From: JADLGH01 sp964586675
GTDB taxonomy: Bacteria > Desulfobacterota_D > UBA1144 > Nemesobacterales > UBA2774
Length of the DNA stretch: 64,000 nucleotides
Assembly: GCA_964586675.1 (NCBI GenBank)
Contig: CAZPHQ010000011.1
Location: 1-64,000 of the forward strand
Direction: 5' to 3'
Part shown: in pieces, positions 30,562 through 40,200 of the stretch
Layout: the number at the start of each line of letters is the position of its first letter
How positions within the stretch are numbered: the first letter of the stretch is position 1
Made by a program: the position numbers and the translations under genes
The notes under the pieces: generated by a model
What the model was told of the DNA's origin: nothing
Seen by the model: only the letters and a program-made list of their open reading frames with translations
Database searches by the model: none

Positions 30562-33006
30562 ATGCGAAAGGTTCAGGAGCTGAAGGCTTCTCAGGTTTAC
30601 CGCGTCTGTGATTTGAGCTCCCAAAATGTTGGCTCCACAGACGACCTCAGGCCCTGCGAAGACTTCATAGGTCAGAGAAGGGCCGTCGACGCGATAACGT
30701 TCGGGCTCGGCATGGAGTACGGCGAATATAACATCTATCTCGCCGGGCCGACGGGCGTCGGAAAATCCACCACCATTGAAACCATACTGGCCAGGGTTGC
30801 GAAGGACAGGCCGACCCCCGGGGACTGGTGCTACGTCTATAACTTCCAGGACCCGAACGAGCCCAAGGCCATAGAGCTCCCGACGGGAAGAGGAAAGCTC
30901 TTTAAAAAGGACATGGATGAATTTCTCCAGGTACTTAAAACGGATATACCGAGGGCGTTCGAGAGCAAGGAATTCGAAGAGCAGCGGCAGAACATAATGA
31001 ACGAGTTCCAGAGGAAGAAGAACAACCTCTTCGAAGAGCTCCAGAAGCAGGGCGCCGAAAACCAGATACAGATACAGTTCTCCCCGACGGGCATAATCAC
31101 GATTCCGCTCGTAGAGGGAAAGCCCGTAACCCAGGACGGCTACAACACCCTCGACGACGCGACCAAGCAGTCGATACAGGAAAAAAAGGAAAAGATAGAC
31201 AACCTCGTCGCCGACGCTCTCAAGACGTCTAGGAAGATCGAGAACGACGCCGGCGAGAGACTGAAAGAGCTCGAAAAGAGGGTCGCCCTCTTCTCGGTCG
31301 GTCAGATAATCGAAACTCTCAGGGAAAAGTACACGGCCTTTCCAAAGGTCATCGATTATCTCGACCAGATGCAAAAACACATACTCGAAAACATAGACAT
31401 TTTCCTTCCAGAAAAAAACATGCAGCAGGCGGGGATGCCCTTCATGATGAGGGGCCCCCAGCAGCAGACGCCGCAGTTCACGGAATACAAGGTAAACGTC
31501 ATAATAGACAACTCTCTCACGGAAGGCGCGCCGGTGATATTCGAGACGAACCCGACTTATACGAACCTCTTCGGCTCCATAGAAAAAGAGGTGAGGTTCG
31601 GCGCCCTGTTTACGGATTTTTCCATGATACGCGCTGGCTCGCTGGCAAAGGCCAACGGGGGCTACATTGTCCTCGAAATACTAGACATGTTCAAGTTCCC
31701 GTTCGTCTGGGACGCGCTTAAAAAAGCGATAGAAAATGAGGAGCTTCGCATAGAAGACGTCTACCAGCAATACGGATTCTCAGGCCCGGTAGGCATAAGG
31801 CCCGAGCCCATCAAGCTCGACGTCAAGGTAATACTCGCGGGGAATTCCTACATATACCAGATGCTCTACTCCTACGACGAGGATTTCAGAAAGCTCTTCA
31901 AGGTAAAGGCCGATTTCGATTCCGTCGTCGACAGGAACGACGAAACGCTCTCGCAGTACGCGTGCTTCATAAGAACGATCTGCGACAGGGACAGGCTGAA
32001 GTCCTTCGACAGGGGCGGCATCGAGCGCGTGATCGAGTATTCGTCGAGGCTCTCCGGGGACCAGAACAAGCTCTCGGTGCAGCTCGGCTCCATAACGAAG
32101 ATTCTGAAAGAGGCCGACTACTGGTCGAGGCTCGAAAGCGGCGAAGGCTTCACGCGCCGCGAGCACGTCGAGAAAGCCATAGAAGAAAAGATATACAGGT
32201 CCAACATGGTCGAGGAGAAGATCCAGGAGTCTATAGCCAAGGGCGTCATCATGGTCGACACCGAGGGCATGGTGACGGGGCAGATTAACGGCCTCGCCGT
32301 CTACAACATGGGCGACTACGCCTTCGGAAAGCCGTCCCGCATCACGTGCGAGACGTATATGGGCACGGAGGGCCTCGTCAACATCGAGCGCCGGGCCCGC
32401 ATGAGCGGCAACATACACGACAAGGGCGTCCTGATCCTCAGCGGATATATCGGCTCGAATTACGCACAGAAGGTGCCCCTCAGCCTCTCGGCGAGCATCG
32501 GGTTCGAGCAGACGTACGAGATGATAGACGGCGACAGCGCCTCGGCCGCCGAGCTCATCGTCCTCTTTTCGAGCCTCTCGGGTGTACCCGTAAAGCAGAG
32601 CCTCGCGATAACGGGCTCCGTCAACCAGAAGGGCCAGATACAGCCAATAGGCGGCGTCAACGAAAAGATCGAGGGGTTCTTCGAGGTGTGTAAGGCCAAG
32701 GGGCTCACCGGCGAGCAGGGCGTCGTCATACCGTTTCAGAACGTAAAGAACCTTATGCTCAAAAAGAGCGTCGTCGAAGCCGTAAAGGCCGGGAAGTTCC
32801 ACATATATCCCGTCGAGACAATCGAGCAGGCGACGGAAACGATGACGGGCAAGGAAGCGGGCAAGCGCGGCGACAGCGGAAAGTTCAAGAGGGGAACCAT
32901 CAACTACCTCGTCGACAAGAAGCTCAGGGAATTCGCCGAGGACTACAGAAAGTTCGGAAGGCAGCAGCCATCGAGAAAGGCCGCCTCTGAGAACTCGGAA
33001 AAATAG
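30562..33006 (+). CDS. Lon-like ATP-dependent protease (LonB/YcbZ type)
   Basis: An 814-residue protease of the Lon superfamily without the N-terminal LAN domain of LonA. Walker A is GPTGVGKST (62-70). A long coiled-coil insertion follows (about 110-300, Glu/Lys/Gln-rich with PQQQTPQF), then the AAA core with ANGGYIVLEILD. The C-terminal S16 domain has the catalytic dyad Ser659 (DGDSASAAE) and Lys702 (GGVNEKIEG). No membrane segment is seen, unlike archaeal LonB. The start ATG follows GGGGGG. It most likely degrades specific or damaged proteins, with unknown targets. Confidence 0.93.
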   Translation: MRKVQELKASQVYRVCDLSSQNVGSTDDLRPCEDFIGQRRAVDAITFGLGMEYGEYNIYLAGPTGVGKSTTIETILARVAKDRPTPGDWCYVYNFQDPNEPKAIELPTGRGKLFKKDMDEFLQVLKTDIPRAFESKEFEEQRQNIMNEFQRKKNNLFEELQKQGAENQIQIQFSPTGIITIPLVEGKPVTQDGYNTLDDATKQSIQEKKEKIDNLVADALKTSRKIENDAGERLKELEKRVALFSVGQIIETLREKYTAFPKVIDYLDQMQKHILENIDIFLPEKNMQQAGMPFMMRGPQQQTPQFTEYKVNVIIDNSLTEGAPVIFETNPTYTNLFGSIEKEVRFGALFTDFSMIRAGSLAKANGGYIVLEILDMFKFPFVWDALKKAIENEELRIEDVYQQYGFSGPVGIRPEPIKLDVKVILAGNSYIYQMLYSYDEDFRKLFKVKADFDSVVDRNDETLSQYACFIRTICDRDRLKSFDRGGIERVIEYSSRLSGDQNKLSVQLGSITKILKEADYWSRLESGEGFTRREHVEKAIEEKIYRSNMVEEKIQESIAKGVIMVDTEGMVTGQINGLAVYNMGDYAFGKPSRITCETYMGTEGLVNIERRARMSGNIHDKGVLILSGYIGSNYAQKVPLSLSASIGFEQTYEMIDGDSASAAELIVLFSSLSGVPVKQSLAITGSVNQKGQIQPIGGVNEKIEGFFEVCKAKGLTGEQGVVIPFQNVKNLMLKKSVVEAVKAGKFHIYPVETIEQATETMTGKEAGKRGDSGKFKRGTINYLVDKKLREFAEDYRKFGRQQPSRKAASENSEK

Positions 33007-33012
33007 CGCGGG

Positions 33013-33756
33013 TTATCTCGAAGGGAGCGTCAGGCGCTTCTTCGAGAATCCGAAGAGGCTCACGAACCCGGCAAACGAGGCGTCGCTCAGCTCCTTTAAG
33101 CGCGAGATGTGGACGGGGGTGTCCGTTCTTATCCTGTCGGGGTCTATCGTTCCGGATTCCTCTATCTCTTTACGGTTCTCCGGGATGCCGAGCCACCTAT
33201 CGACCATCCTCTCGTCCACTTCCATGTGGAACTGAAACCCGTAAACATTATCGCCGTACCTGAACGCCTGGTTCTCGCACCGCTCGGACGAAGCCAGGAG
33301 GGCCGCTCCCTCCGGTATGTCGAATGTATCCCCGTGCCACTGGAAGATCTTCTCCGTTTCGGAGAAATGCGAAAGGAGCGGGTCGGCCGAGCCCTTTTTG
33401 TTAGGGGCGACGTCGTACCAGCCGATTTCCTTTTCGCGGTTTTTTCTGACCCTCGCGCCGAGCGTTTTCGCGATAAGCTGCGACCCGAGACATATCCCGA
33501 GGACAGGCATGTCCGACTCTATCGCCTTTTCTATGATCCGGATTTCCGTTTTAAGGAAGGGATACCTGTCCGTCTCGTCGACGTTCATCGGCCCACCGAG
33601 AACTATGAGCCCGTCGTACCCGGCGAGCGTGGGAATGTAATCGGGATACCGCTCGAAGTTGACGTACTTGATCCTGAAGCCGGATCCTTTCAATAGCGGG
33701 TCCAGCGTACCGAGTATTTCGTGCGCCACGTGCTGAAATACGAGAAGCTTCGGCAT
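33013..33756 (-). CDS. Class I glutamine amidotransferase-like protein
   Basis: A 247-residue GATase1 domain with an intact triad: Cys89 (GICLGSQL), His177 and Glu179 (GFQFHMEV). GYDGLIVLGGPMNVD is the oxyanion-region block. It stands alone without a synthetase partner and resembles the GMP-synthase-GATase-like proteins that act as gamma-glutamyl hydrolases or of unknown use. It converges on the Lon-like gene with 6 bp between stops. AAGGGA lies about 14 nt before the ATG. Confidence 0.92.
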   Translation of the reverse strand: MPKLLVFQHVAHEILGTLDPLLKGSGFRIKYVNFERYPDYIPTLAGYDGLIVLGGPMNVDETDRYPFLKTEIRIIEKAIESDMPVLGICLGSQLIAKTLGARVRKNREKEIGWYDVAPNKKGSADPLLSHFSETEKIFQWHGDTFDIPEGAALLASSERCENQAFRYGDNVYGFQFHMEVDERMVDRWLGIPENRKEIEESGTIDPDRIRTDTPVHISRLKELSDASFAGFVSLFGFSKKRLTLPSR

Positions 33757-33876
33757 AGGATTAAAAATTCCCTTAAGGATTTCGAATGCAGGATTAAAGT
33801 ATTCTAGATTTTACCCGGTAATCGGTTCCTGTATAAAGAGGACGGAGATAAAATATGGCCGGACTTCCGGAAACGG

Positions 33877-34221
33877 CTAAAGCTTTATCTTTCCGGATAT
33901 TATCTCCCCGAACATTTTCCAGTCGCCCATGAGGCTCCAGAGCGGGTGAGTGAAAGTCGCTGGCCTGTTCTTCTCGATGAAGAAATGGCCGATCCACGCA
34001 AAACCGTAACCGAATACCGGCGCGAGGATGAGAAAGAGCCATTCGCGGGAGACGAGGGCGTAAACCACCGTGGCTATAACGAGCAAGCATCCGGCGAAAT
34101 GAAGCCGCCTGTTGAGAGGCTCCAAGTGCTCGCTCAGGTAGAAGGGATAGAACTCGGCGAAGCTGCCGAACGCTTTATCATTACCGGGATCGTGACCACC
34201 GCTTCGATTACCGTCGGTCAT
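33877..34221 (-). CDS. Mpo1-like DUF962 membrane protein
   Basis: A 114-residue protein with the DUF962/YGL010w pattern. It has FYPFYLSEHLEPLNRRLHFAGCLLVI, a short helix pair (about 48-80), and the second histidine cluster WIGHFFIEKNRPATFTHPLWSLMGDW. Yeast Mpo1 is an Fe(II)-dependent dioxygenase of 2-hydroxy fatty acids, and the histidines expected for that activity are present. The bacterial function is untested. Upstream lies 145 bp to the next gene on the same strand. Confidence 0.88.
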   Translation of the reverse strand: MTDGNRSGGHDPGNDKAFGSFAEFYPFYLSEHLEPLNRRLHFAGCLLVIATVVYALVSREWLFLILAPVFGYGFAWIGHFFIEKNRPATFTHPLWSLMGDWKMFGEIISGKIKL

Positions 34222-34366
34222 GTTACATCACCGCCCGTTAGGTGTATATGAGCGATAATATCACAGGCGCGCTTCTTTTCGCAAGCGTGAGCGGTATGGC
34301 CGGAATCTATGGAACGACCCGGGGCGGTCGAGACCCCGGGCGTAAGGTTACAGTACTGCTTTGGGA

Positions 34367-34825
34367 TTACTCGCCTTTAAGGTACTTTACGACGTCGTCC
34401 TGTATGGACTCGTCCACGAGCTTTTTCCAGTCGTCGTTCCCTTCGGCGATGGAGTTTCTGACCTTTGTAGCGGATATGAAGCCAATGTCTTCCGGCGGGG
34501 TGAACTCGTTCATCTCGTAGCCGACTCCCCTGCCCCAGTTAACGGATTCGATGTCGGGGATTATCATAACCACTACGTCGTCGCCCTTGCTCTTGTGGTA
34601 CTTCTCGATCATGCTGACGGTCTGCTCCGTCGTGAAGGGGTTCTGCGGGTCTGGCGGGATGTCCCTTACCATTACCAGGCAGGGAACGCCCTGGTCGAGC
34701 TTCTGCTGGACAAGGCTGACATGCCCCATGTGATACGGCTGATATCTGCCTATGAAGATGGCTCTCCTGCTCTTGGAGGGCTTTATCTCCTGGTTGCCGT
34801 GATTTACAAACTTCCACTCGCTCAT
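34367..34825 (-). CDS. Nucleotidyltransferase-fold protein (NMN adenylyltransferase-like)
   Basis: A 152-residue Rossmann nucleotidyltransferase. FIGRYQPYHMGHVSLVQQ holds the HxGH motif (His32, Gly34, His35). ISATKVRNSI (about 116-125) corresponds to the ISSTxxR motif. GRYQPYHxGH is seen in archaeal-type NMN adenylyltransferases and in phage-type NatV-like enzymes, so NAD synthesis or salvage is plausible. A cytidylyltransferase is not excluded. GAGGAGA serves as SD, and two copies of a TGGGCCAACA word abut it upstream. Confidence 0.82.
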   Translation of the reverse strand: MSEWKFVNHGNQEIKPSKSRRAIFIGRYQPYHMGHVSLVQQKLDQGVPCLVMVRDIPPDPQNPFTTEQTVSMIEKYHKSKGDDVVVMIIPDIESVNWGRGVGYEMNEFTPPEDIGFISATKVRNSIAEGNDDWKKLVDESIQDDVVKYLKGE

Positions 34826-34837
34826 TAGAGTCTCCTC

Positions 34838-34858
34838 TGTTGGCCCAATGTTGGCCCA
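34838..34858 (-). promoter_or_regulatory. Tandem palindromic word upstream of the NMNAT-like gene
   Basis: The 10-bp unit TGTTGGCCCA occurs at 34838-34847 and 34849-34858, an 11-bp period equal to one helical turn. On the transcript it reads TGGGCCAACA twice, directly before the GAGGAGA ribosome binding site. The core TTGGGCCAA is itself a palindrome. It could be a DNA operator or an RNA element. Confidence 0.45.
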
Positions 34859-34933
34859 GAATTTTTAGATGTTTGCCGGGTTCGAATAAGGCGTGGTAAA
34901 CGGAACTTCAGTATACATGCCGGGCGCTATTTT

Positions 34934-35575
34934 TCAATTTTGCTTCCGGGCGGCCTTCCCGGAGATGAGACCCGCGACGGCGAGACCGAGCTTTCTGTTG
35001 GCCTCTCCATCGAGATGCACCCCGTCGGCCCTGCTCGGCTTCACGATCTTCCCCGCGTCGAGGAACTTGCACCCGAGGATCCCAGCAATCTTTTCCAGCT
35101 CGACCCCGAGCTTCTTCGATTCGGCCTGCCTTCCGTTGAAAAAGAGCCCCATGTAAGGCGAAAGCACGCCGAGATGCGGCGGGGCCAGGAGAACCACCTC
35201 CGGCGCGCCGGCGCCGGGGCCGCACATGCTCCGGAGGGCTGTCCAGGCGAGCGACATGCACGATGCCGCTATGTCCGAAGCGGAGAAATTAAACCTCGTC
35301 CAGAAATCGTTCGTCCCCAGCATCAGGACGAATATGTCTATCGGGGAGTGCGTTTCGAGAACCATCGGAAGGGCCGCCTTCCCGTTCCTGTCGGCGAGGT
35401 ACGGGCTGTCCCAGCAGGTCGTCCTGCCCGGGAGCCCCTCGTCGATCACACGGTACCCGGGCCCGAGCTCCGACTGCAGGATGCCCGTCCAGCGCTCATC
35501 GTACGCGTACCTCGTTCCGTCGTCGGGCTTAACGCCCCATGTGATCGAATCTCCGTAGCACAAAACGGTTTTCAT
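34934..35575 (-). CDS. SGNH/GDSL-family esterase
   Basis: A 213-residue hydrolase with block I YGDSITWG (Ser10), block III GTNDFW (Asn89) and block V DGVHLDG (Asp184, His187), a complete SGNH set. It is closest in layout to arylesterase/acyltransferase proteins of the DUF459-like cytosolic group, as there is no signal peptide. The start was set to ATG 35575 because GGAGG lies 7 nt upstream. An upstream in-frame start adds ten unlikely residues. Confidence 0.9.
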   Translation of the reverse strand: MKTVLCYGDSITWGVKPDDGTRYAYDERWTGILQSELGPGYRVIDEGLPGRTTCWDSPYLADRNGKAALPMVLETHSPIDIFVLMLGTNDFWTRFNFSASDIAASCMSLAWTALRSMCGPGAGAPEVVLLAPPHLGVLSPYMGLFFNGRQAESKKLGVELEKIAGILGCKFLDAGKIVKPSRADGVHLDGEANRKLGLAVAGLISGKAARKQN

Positions 35576-35649
35576 GAACAATCCTCCGCTAGAGGGTTTT
35601 CTCAAATATAACCCCTCCCGCCGCGGCGTGACAATAAGGAGCTCAACTT

Positions 35650-36342
35650 TTACTGCTCCTGTTCATACCGCCAGCGGCCGAGGAGCGTCCTCTTTTCGAG
35701 AGACCTCGCGAGCCGCGACAAAAACTCCTCCCTCGAAACCTCCCTTCCGCCGAGGCTCTTCATGTGGGTGTTCGGGACCTGTGAATCGATGAAATCGAAA
35801 TCGTTCGCCAGGAGGAATTTTTCGAGATGATAAAGGGCCACTTTAGACGCATCCCTGACCTTGTGAAACATCGACTCCCCGAAAAATACTCCCCCGAGGG
35901 AAATGCCGTAGAGCCCGCCGACAAGCTCGCCGTCCGCGTAGGTTTCGACAGAGTGCGCGTAGCCGCTCTGGTGAAGGTCGGCGTAGGCGCGGAGCATTTC
36001 TCCCGTTATCCAGGTCCCCGTCTGCCCTTTACGGTCCGTCCCGGCGCAGAGGCGCATGACCTCTTCGAAGGCCGTATCGAACCTCACCTCGAACGCCCCC
36101 GACCTTATGGTTTTCATAAGCCTCTTCGATGCATGCACATTGCCGAGCTCTACTATGAGGCGCGGGTCGGGCGAGAACCACATTATAGGATAGCCTTCCG
36201 AGTACCATGGGAAAATGCCGCTCCGGTAGGCGAGGAGTAGACGCTCCCTCGAGAGGTCGCCCCCCACAGCGAGAAGGCCGTTCTCCTCGGCCAGGTTCGG
36301 ATGCGGAAACAAAAGCGAGCTGTCCAGGAGATAAACAGGCAT
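35650..36342 (-). CDS. aat: Leucyl/phenylalanyl-tRNA--protein transferase
   Basis: Adds Leu or Phe to N-terminal Lys/Arg of proteins, making them ClpAP/ClpS targets. The 230-residue protein shows the family blocks LAYRSGIFPWYSEGYPIMWFSPDPR, TGTWITGEM, YADLHQSGYAHSVE, GGLYGISLGGVFFGESMF and FDFIDSQVPNTHMKSLGG. No clpS is adjacent. There is no SD before the ATG. A perfect TATAAT (36352-36357) lies 9 nt upstream, so the transcript is probably leaderless. Confidence 0.96.
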   Translation of the reverse strand: MPVYLLDSSLLFPHPNLAEENGLLAVGGDLSRERLLLAYRSGIFPWYSEGYPIMWFSPDPRLIVELGNVHASKRLMKTIRSGAFEVRFDTAFEEVMRLCAGTDRKGQTGTWITGEMLRAYADLHQSGYAHSVETYADGELVGGLYGISLGGVFFGESMFHKVRDASKVALYHLEKFLLANDFDFIDSQVPNTHMKSLGGREVSREEFLSRLARSLEKRTLLGRWRYEQEQ

Positions 36343-36351
36343 CAGGGGAAT

Positions 36352-36357
36352 ATTATA
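36352..36357 (-). promoter_or_regulatory. aat -10 element, predicted leaderless start
   Basis: Perfect TATAAT on the minus strand, then 9 nt to the aat ATG at 36342, with no ribosome binding site. No convincing -35 is visible 16-18 bp upstream. Confidence 0.45.
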
Positions 36358-36409
36358 CTAATCAGGGATTCAGGAAAGCGAAGATGTAAAACCAGAGCGG
36401 GTTCTACCT

Positions 36410-36697
36410 TCAGGAGTCGGAATGTCCGAGGTCCATGCCCGGGGCGACGCGGTCCCTGACGAGCTGCTTAAGCTCCTTTATGTCGGGAAAGCGTCCCCTC
36501 TCCTTCCTCGACCACACAAGCTCGCCCGAAACCCTGACCTCGAACACGCCGCCCGTTCCGGGAACGAGAGCGACCTCTCCCAGCTCCTCGCTGAACGTCG
36601 TCAAAAGCTCCTGCGCCATCCAGGAAGCGCGCAGGAGCCACCGGCACTGCCGGCAGTACTTTATCTCGACCCTGTTTTGACTTTTCGTCTCCGTCAT
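36410..36697 (-). CDS. SelT/SelW/SelH family (Rdx) thioredoxin-like protein
   Basis: A 95-residue protein with the redox motif Cys15-Arg-Gln-Cys18 after a first beta-strand (VEIKYC), and the typical FEVRVSGELVWSRKERGRFPDIKELKQLVRD second half. In selenoprotein W relatives the second position is Sec. Here it is Cys, and no UGA is used. The function is presumed redox, with unknown partner. The start ATG has no SD, and an AT-rich stretch precedes it. Confidence 0.88.
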   Translation of the reverse strand: MTETKSQNRVEIKYCRQCRWLLRASWMAQELLTTFSEELGEVALVPGTGGVFEVRVSGELVWSRKERGRFPDIKELKQLVRDRVAPGMDLGHSDS

Positions 36698-36759
36698 TAA
36701 AATAGTCCGAAAGGTATTTTATCAGCCGTCGACGCGGCAGTCCACATACGGAGCGGGCA

Positions 36760-36787
36760 TTGTTGCTATCGGCGGGTAATGTATGAT
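36760..36787 (+). promoter_or_regulatory. mscL promoter candidate
   Basis: TTGTTG (36760-36765), 16-bp spacer, TATGAT (36782-36787). The leader to ATG 36823 carries a full AAGGAGG. Confidence 0.35.
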
Positions 36788-36822
36788 AGATTAGCAGTAT
36801 CCCTACTTAAAGGAGGCTAACG

Positions 36823-37245
36823 ATGCTTAAAGAATTCAGGGAATTCGCAGTAAAAGGTAACGTCGTCGATATGGCCGTCGGTATCATCATCGGCGCCGCC
36901 TTCGGCACGATAGTGCAGTCCCTCGTAAACGACGTCATAATGCCTCCGATAGGACTCATGCTGGGAAATGTCGACTTCACGAACCTCTTCTTCGTGCTTA
37001 AGGAAGGCACGCCCCCCGGCCCCTACGCGGCCCTCGCCGACGCCAAAACGGCCGGAGCGGTATCGATAAATTACGGGGCGTTCATCAACACTGTCATAAG
37101 CTTCGTGATAGTAGCCTTCGCCGTGTTCCTGCTCGTAAAGAACATAAACCGTCTGAAGAGAGAAACGCCTCCCCCGCCCCCGGCAGAGCCGCCCAATGAG
37201 GAAAAGCTCCTGACGGAGATAAGGGACATACTCAAGAACAAGTAA
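36823..37245 (+). CDS. mscL: Large-conductance mechanosensitive channel
   Basis: The pentameric emergency-release channel for osmotic downshock. The 140-residue protein opens with the N-terminal amphipathic helix MLKEFREFAVKGNVVDMAVG. The pore helix TM1 (IIIGAAFGTIVQSLVNDVIMPPIG) follows, then a periplasmic loop (about 47-80), TM2 (AFINTVISFVIVAFAVFLLVKNIN) and the C-terminal bundle EEKLLTEIRDILKNK. A Pro-rich linker sits before the bundle. AAGGAGG is a perfect ribosome binding site. Confidence 0.97.
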   Translation: MLKEFREFAVKGNVVDMAVGIIIGAAFGTIVQSLVNDVIMPPIGLMLGNVDFTNLFFVLKEGTPPGPYAALADAKTAGAVSINYGAFINTVISFVIVAFAVFLLVKNINRLKRETPPPPPAEPPNEEKLLTEIRDILKNK

Positions 37246-37275
37246 CAGGGGAAGCGTGCTGCCGGAAGCCGCGGC

Positions 37276-40200
37276 CTACTTATTCGGGAGGCCCGGCATT
37301 ACTTCGCTCGCACCATTAGCGGCGGTCGGAGGCGGCGGTGCGCCGTCCGAATTTTCCTTCTCTTTCTCGCCCTTGTTCATGGGCTTTAGTATGGTTGCGG
37401 GAATGTTCAAGGTCTGCTTCACGAGCCCGAGAAGCCCGAATCTTATAGCCGACGGCGACATAGACGATACAGTGGGATTCGACAGGTCCCCGGTTACCTT
37501 TATCGGTATCGAAACGGCGCTGCTCCCAAGTATGTAATTTATGAGCGGTATCTTCTCTATAACAGAATCCACGGCCATAACCGGTATGACCACGAACTCG
37601 ATGTCGAGCTTATTGTTCACGAGGTCGACGAACCCCTCCGCCAGAACCTTCATCGACGGGCCCTCCATAACGGCCTCCGTTATGTTCACCTTGCCCTCGT
37701 TCACGTCGGCCCTGGCCGTGAGCTTGTCGTACCTGAACCCCTCCTTGCCGAAATCGGGCCCCTTTCCCCTGAACAGGTCGCCGAAGTTGAGCATGGCGAA
37801 GAACCTCGCGAGGCTTCCGTACTTCTCCACCCAGCCGTCGGTCGAGGTTAACTCGATATTGCCGTGAAGCGTATTGAATAGATTCCCTTCGCCGCCGCCC
37901 GATGTGAGAACGGCGTTTAAATTGAGATCTCCCGTGATAATGCCGGCCTTGTCGAGAAGGCATTTTATGACGACTTCGAGGCTTTCGTCGTTCGTATTGG
38001 GCCTGAATTCGAACTTCACTCCCGGCGGGACTACGCTCACGACCCCCGGCGTCGAGATACCGCAGAGGTCCGCCTCGCTCACGTCTATATCGACGCCATT
38101 TTCCATGAACGAAACCATGGCGTGGACGGAATCCCAGTTGAGCTTCTTGAACTTAAAGCTCGCGGACTCCACTTTAACACTCCCGCTCACGGGCGATTTC
38201 CACTTCTGCCCGTTAGGCGGGGCCGCTGCTTCCGGCCCGGGTGTGGAAGACGGAGGCTCCTTCCATTCGAGCGCGTCAGCGTGAACGTTCACGTCGACGT
38301 CCCATTCAGCTCCGCCTTCCGCGTTTCCGGCTTGAGCGTTTTTTCCGCCGCCCTTGAGCTCGAGGCTCGAATCCCCGACCGAAAGCGGCCCCGAAAAGAC
38401 GAGCTCCTCGGGAAGAGGCACATAATTCGTCAATATGGTCATGCCCGAGGGGTCGACCGTCCCGTTAAAATCCATCTTGAGAGAAAAAAGCCTGGCGAAG
38501 TAATCGCTCAGAACCATGTCGAGATTGACCGAAGTCTGGCCGTGCGAGAGGACGGCGTTCGAAAGCTCTATTTTGCCTCCCGAAGACGATATGTCCGCCC
38601 CGGCGATCGTAAGGCTTTTCCCCGGCTGCGAGAGGTTTATGTTAACCCCGGTCAACCTGCCCTCGGCCGTAATAGTCCAGTCCTTCACGACCGAGATCGG
38701 CCCGGTGAGGGACACAGACGGGAAATCGGCCCTCCCAGTAACACTCCCTACATTTTTAAGGTGCGGTCCGAATCCCTCGAATCCCCCGAGCCATGAATAG
38801 ATCTGGCCGAGGTCGAACGAAGCCGGTCCTGTCTTTATGTCGAGACGGTCCTTGTCGTCGAGCTCGATAACGCCCGACACGTCCGATAGCGAACTGTTAC
38901 CGCCGGATACCGATAGGCCTTTCAGCGTCATGGCCTTATCCGCGAACGAGAATGTGCCGCCTTTGACCTGGAGTGGATAAGGGAACCGGCCGTAGTCCGT
39001 CGTGAAGTCGATTTCCGACGCGTCTATGATCGGCTCGATCTCGTTCTTTTTTTCCCCCAGCCTGAGCCTGCCCGTCACCCTCCCCTTCACGTTCGACAGG
39101 AGCGAAAGCTCGTGCTTTACGGTCTCGTCCTCGACGAACCGGCTGATCACGGGCGGTATTTGAGACGGGTCGGCGTCGACGGCGATGTCGAGCCTGAGCG
39201 GCGCGTCGTCCGCGCCGAAACCTAAAAGAAGCGTGCCGTCATACCCGGTCGAGTTCCCGAGCCTCCCGCTGAGGTTGGTCCCCGAAAGCCTGTCGTCCCC
39301 TATCGAGGCGTCTCCGCTCGCGTCCTCGATGTCGTACTCGACCACGGGAATGTGTATCTTCCCTTCCACCATGCTGCCTTTAAGCGTGAAATTGTGCTTT
39401 TTCCAGAACTCCCTGAATGTAGGCCCCGCCGCATCGAGAGTGACTTTCGGAACCGTACCTCCCCTTACGACCTCGAATATCTTGTCGACGACTTTGATAC
39501 CGCCCGCCGCGATGAGTGTCGCTTCCCTCACAGCCCCGGCGTCCACGTTCTCGCCTTCGAGATGGAGCTTCCCTGAAGCGGGGGACTTTTCCATCTCATA
39601 GGAGCCCGTGATAACCGCCGGCGGGTTCGTAAGCTCGAGCCGGTTCAGAACGGCCGACGATTTGCCTTCCGAAAATTCCGCGCCGGCGTCGAGGCTCTTC
39701 ACGCGCGCGGTGAAATCATCTTCGTTCCTCGAAAGCGTGAGCCCCGGTATCGAAGCGTCCACCTTCAGGCGTAACGAGTCTAGCTTGTCGGCCGTAAAGT
39801 CGACGGCGATGTTTAAATTCGAATTCTTTATTATTTGTAGGGCCTCGGGGAAATAGCGCGAAAGGAGGTGAGGCCTGAATGCCTCCATCGTCAGGTTGCC
39901 CTTGATATCCTTGGTTGCCGTGTTCGCCGAAGCGCTCAGCGACAGCCTCTTCCAGAGGCTCCCGCTTCCTGAAACCCTTATTTCCAGCCTTTCGTCCGGA
40001 AACCGGGCGCTGACGTTTAAACCGCCGAACGTAAGGTCTTCGTATCCGGGCTGGACGAGAACGAGCATACCGTTCTTGACTACCGCATCCATGCCCCTGT
40101 CGCCCTCGTTGAAATACCCGAGCGCCGAGGAAATATAATTCTTAATCAGGGCGATGGTATCACGTTCTTCTTCCATGGTTTCGGGCTCGGTGGACTCACG

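Noticed and set aside
34861..34890. tRNA-like GGGTTCGAA next to the NMNAT-like gene
   Set aside because: No acceptor or anticodon stem can be formed around the T-loop-like word, so it is not a tRNA or an obvious attachment site.
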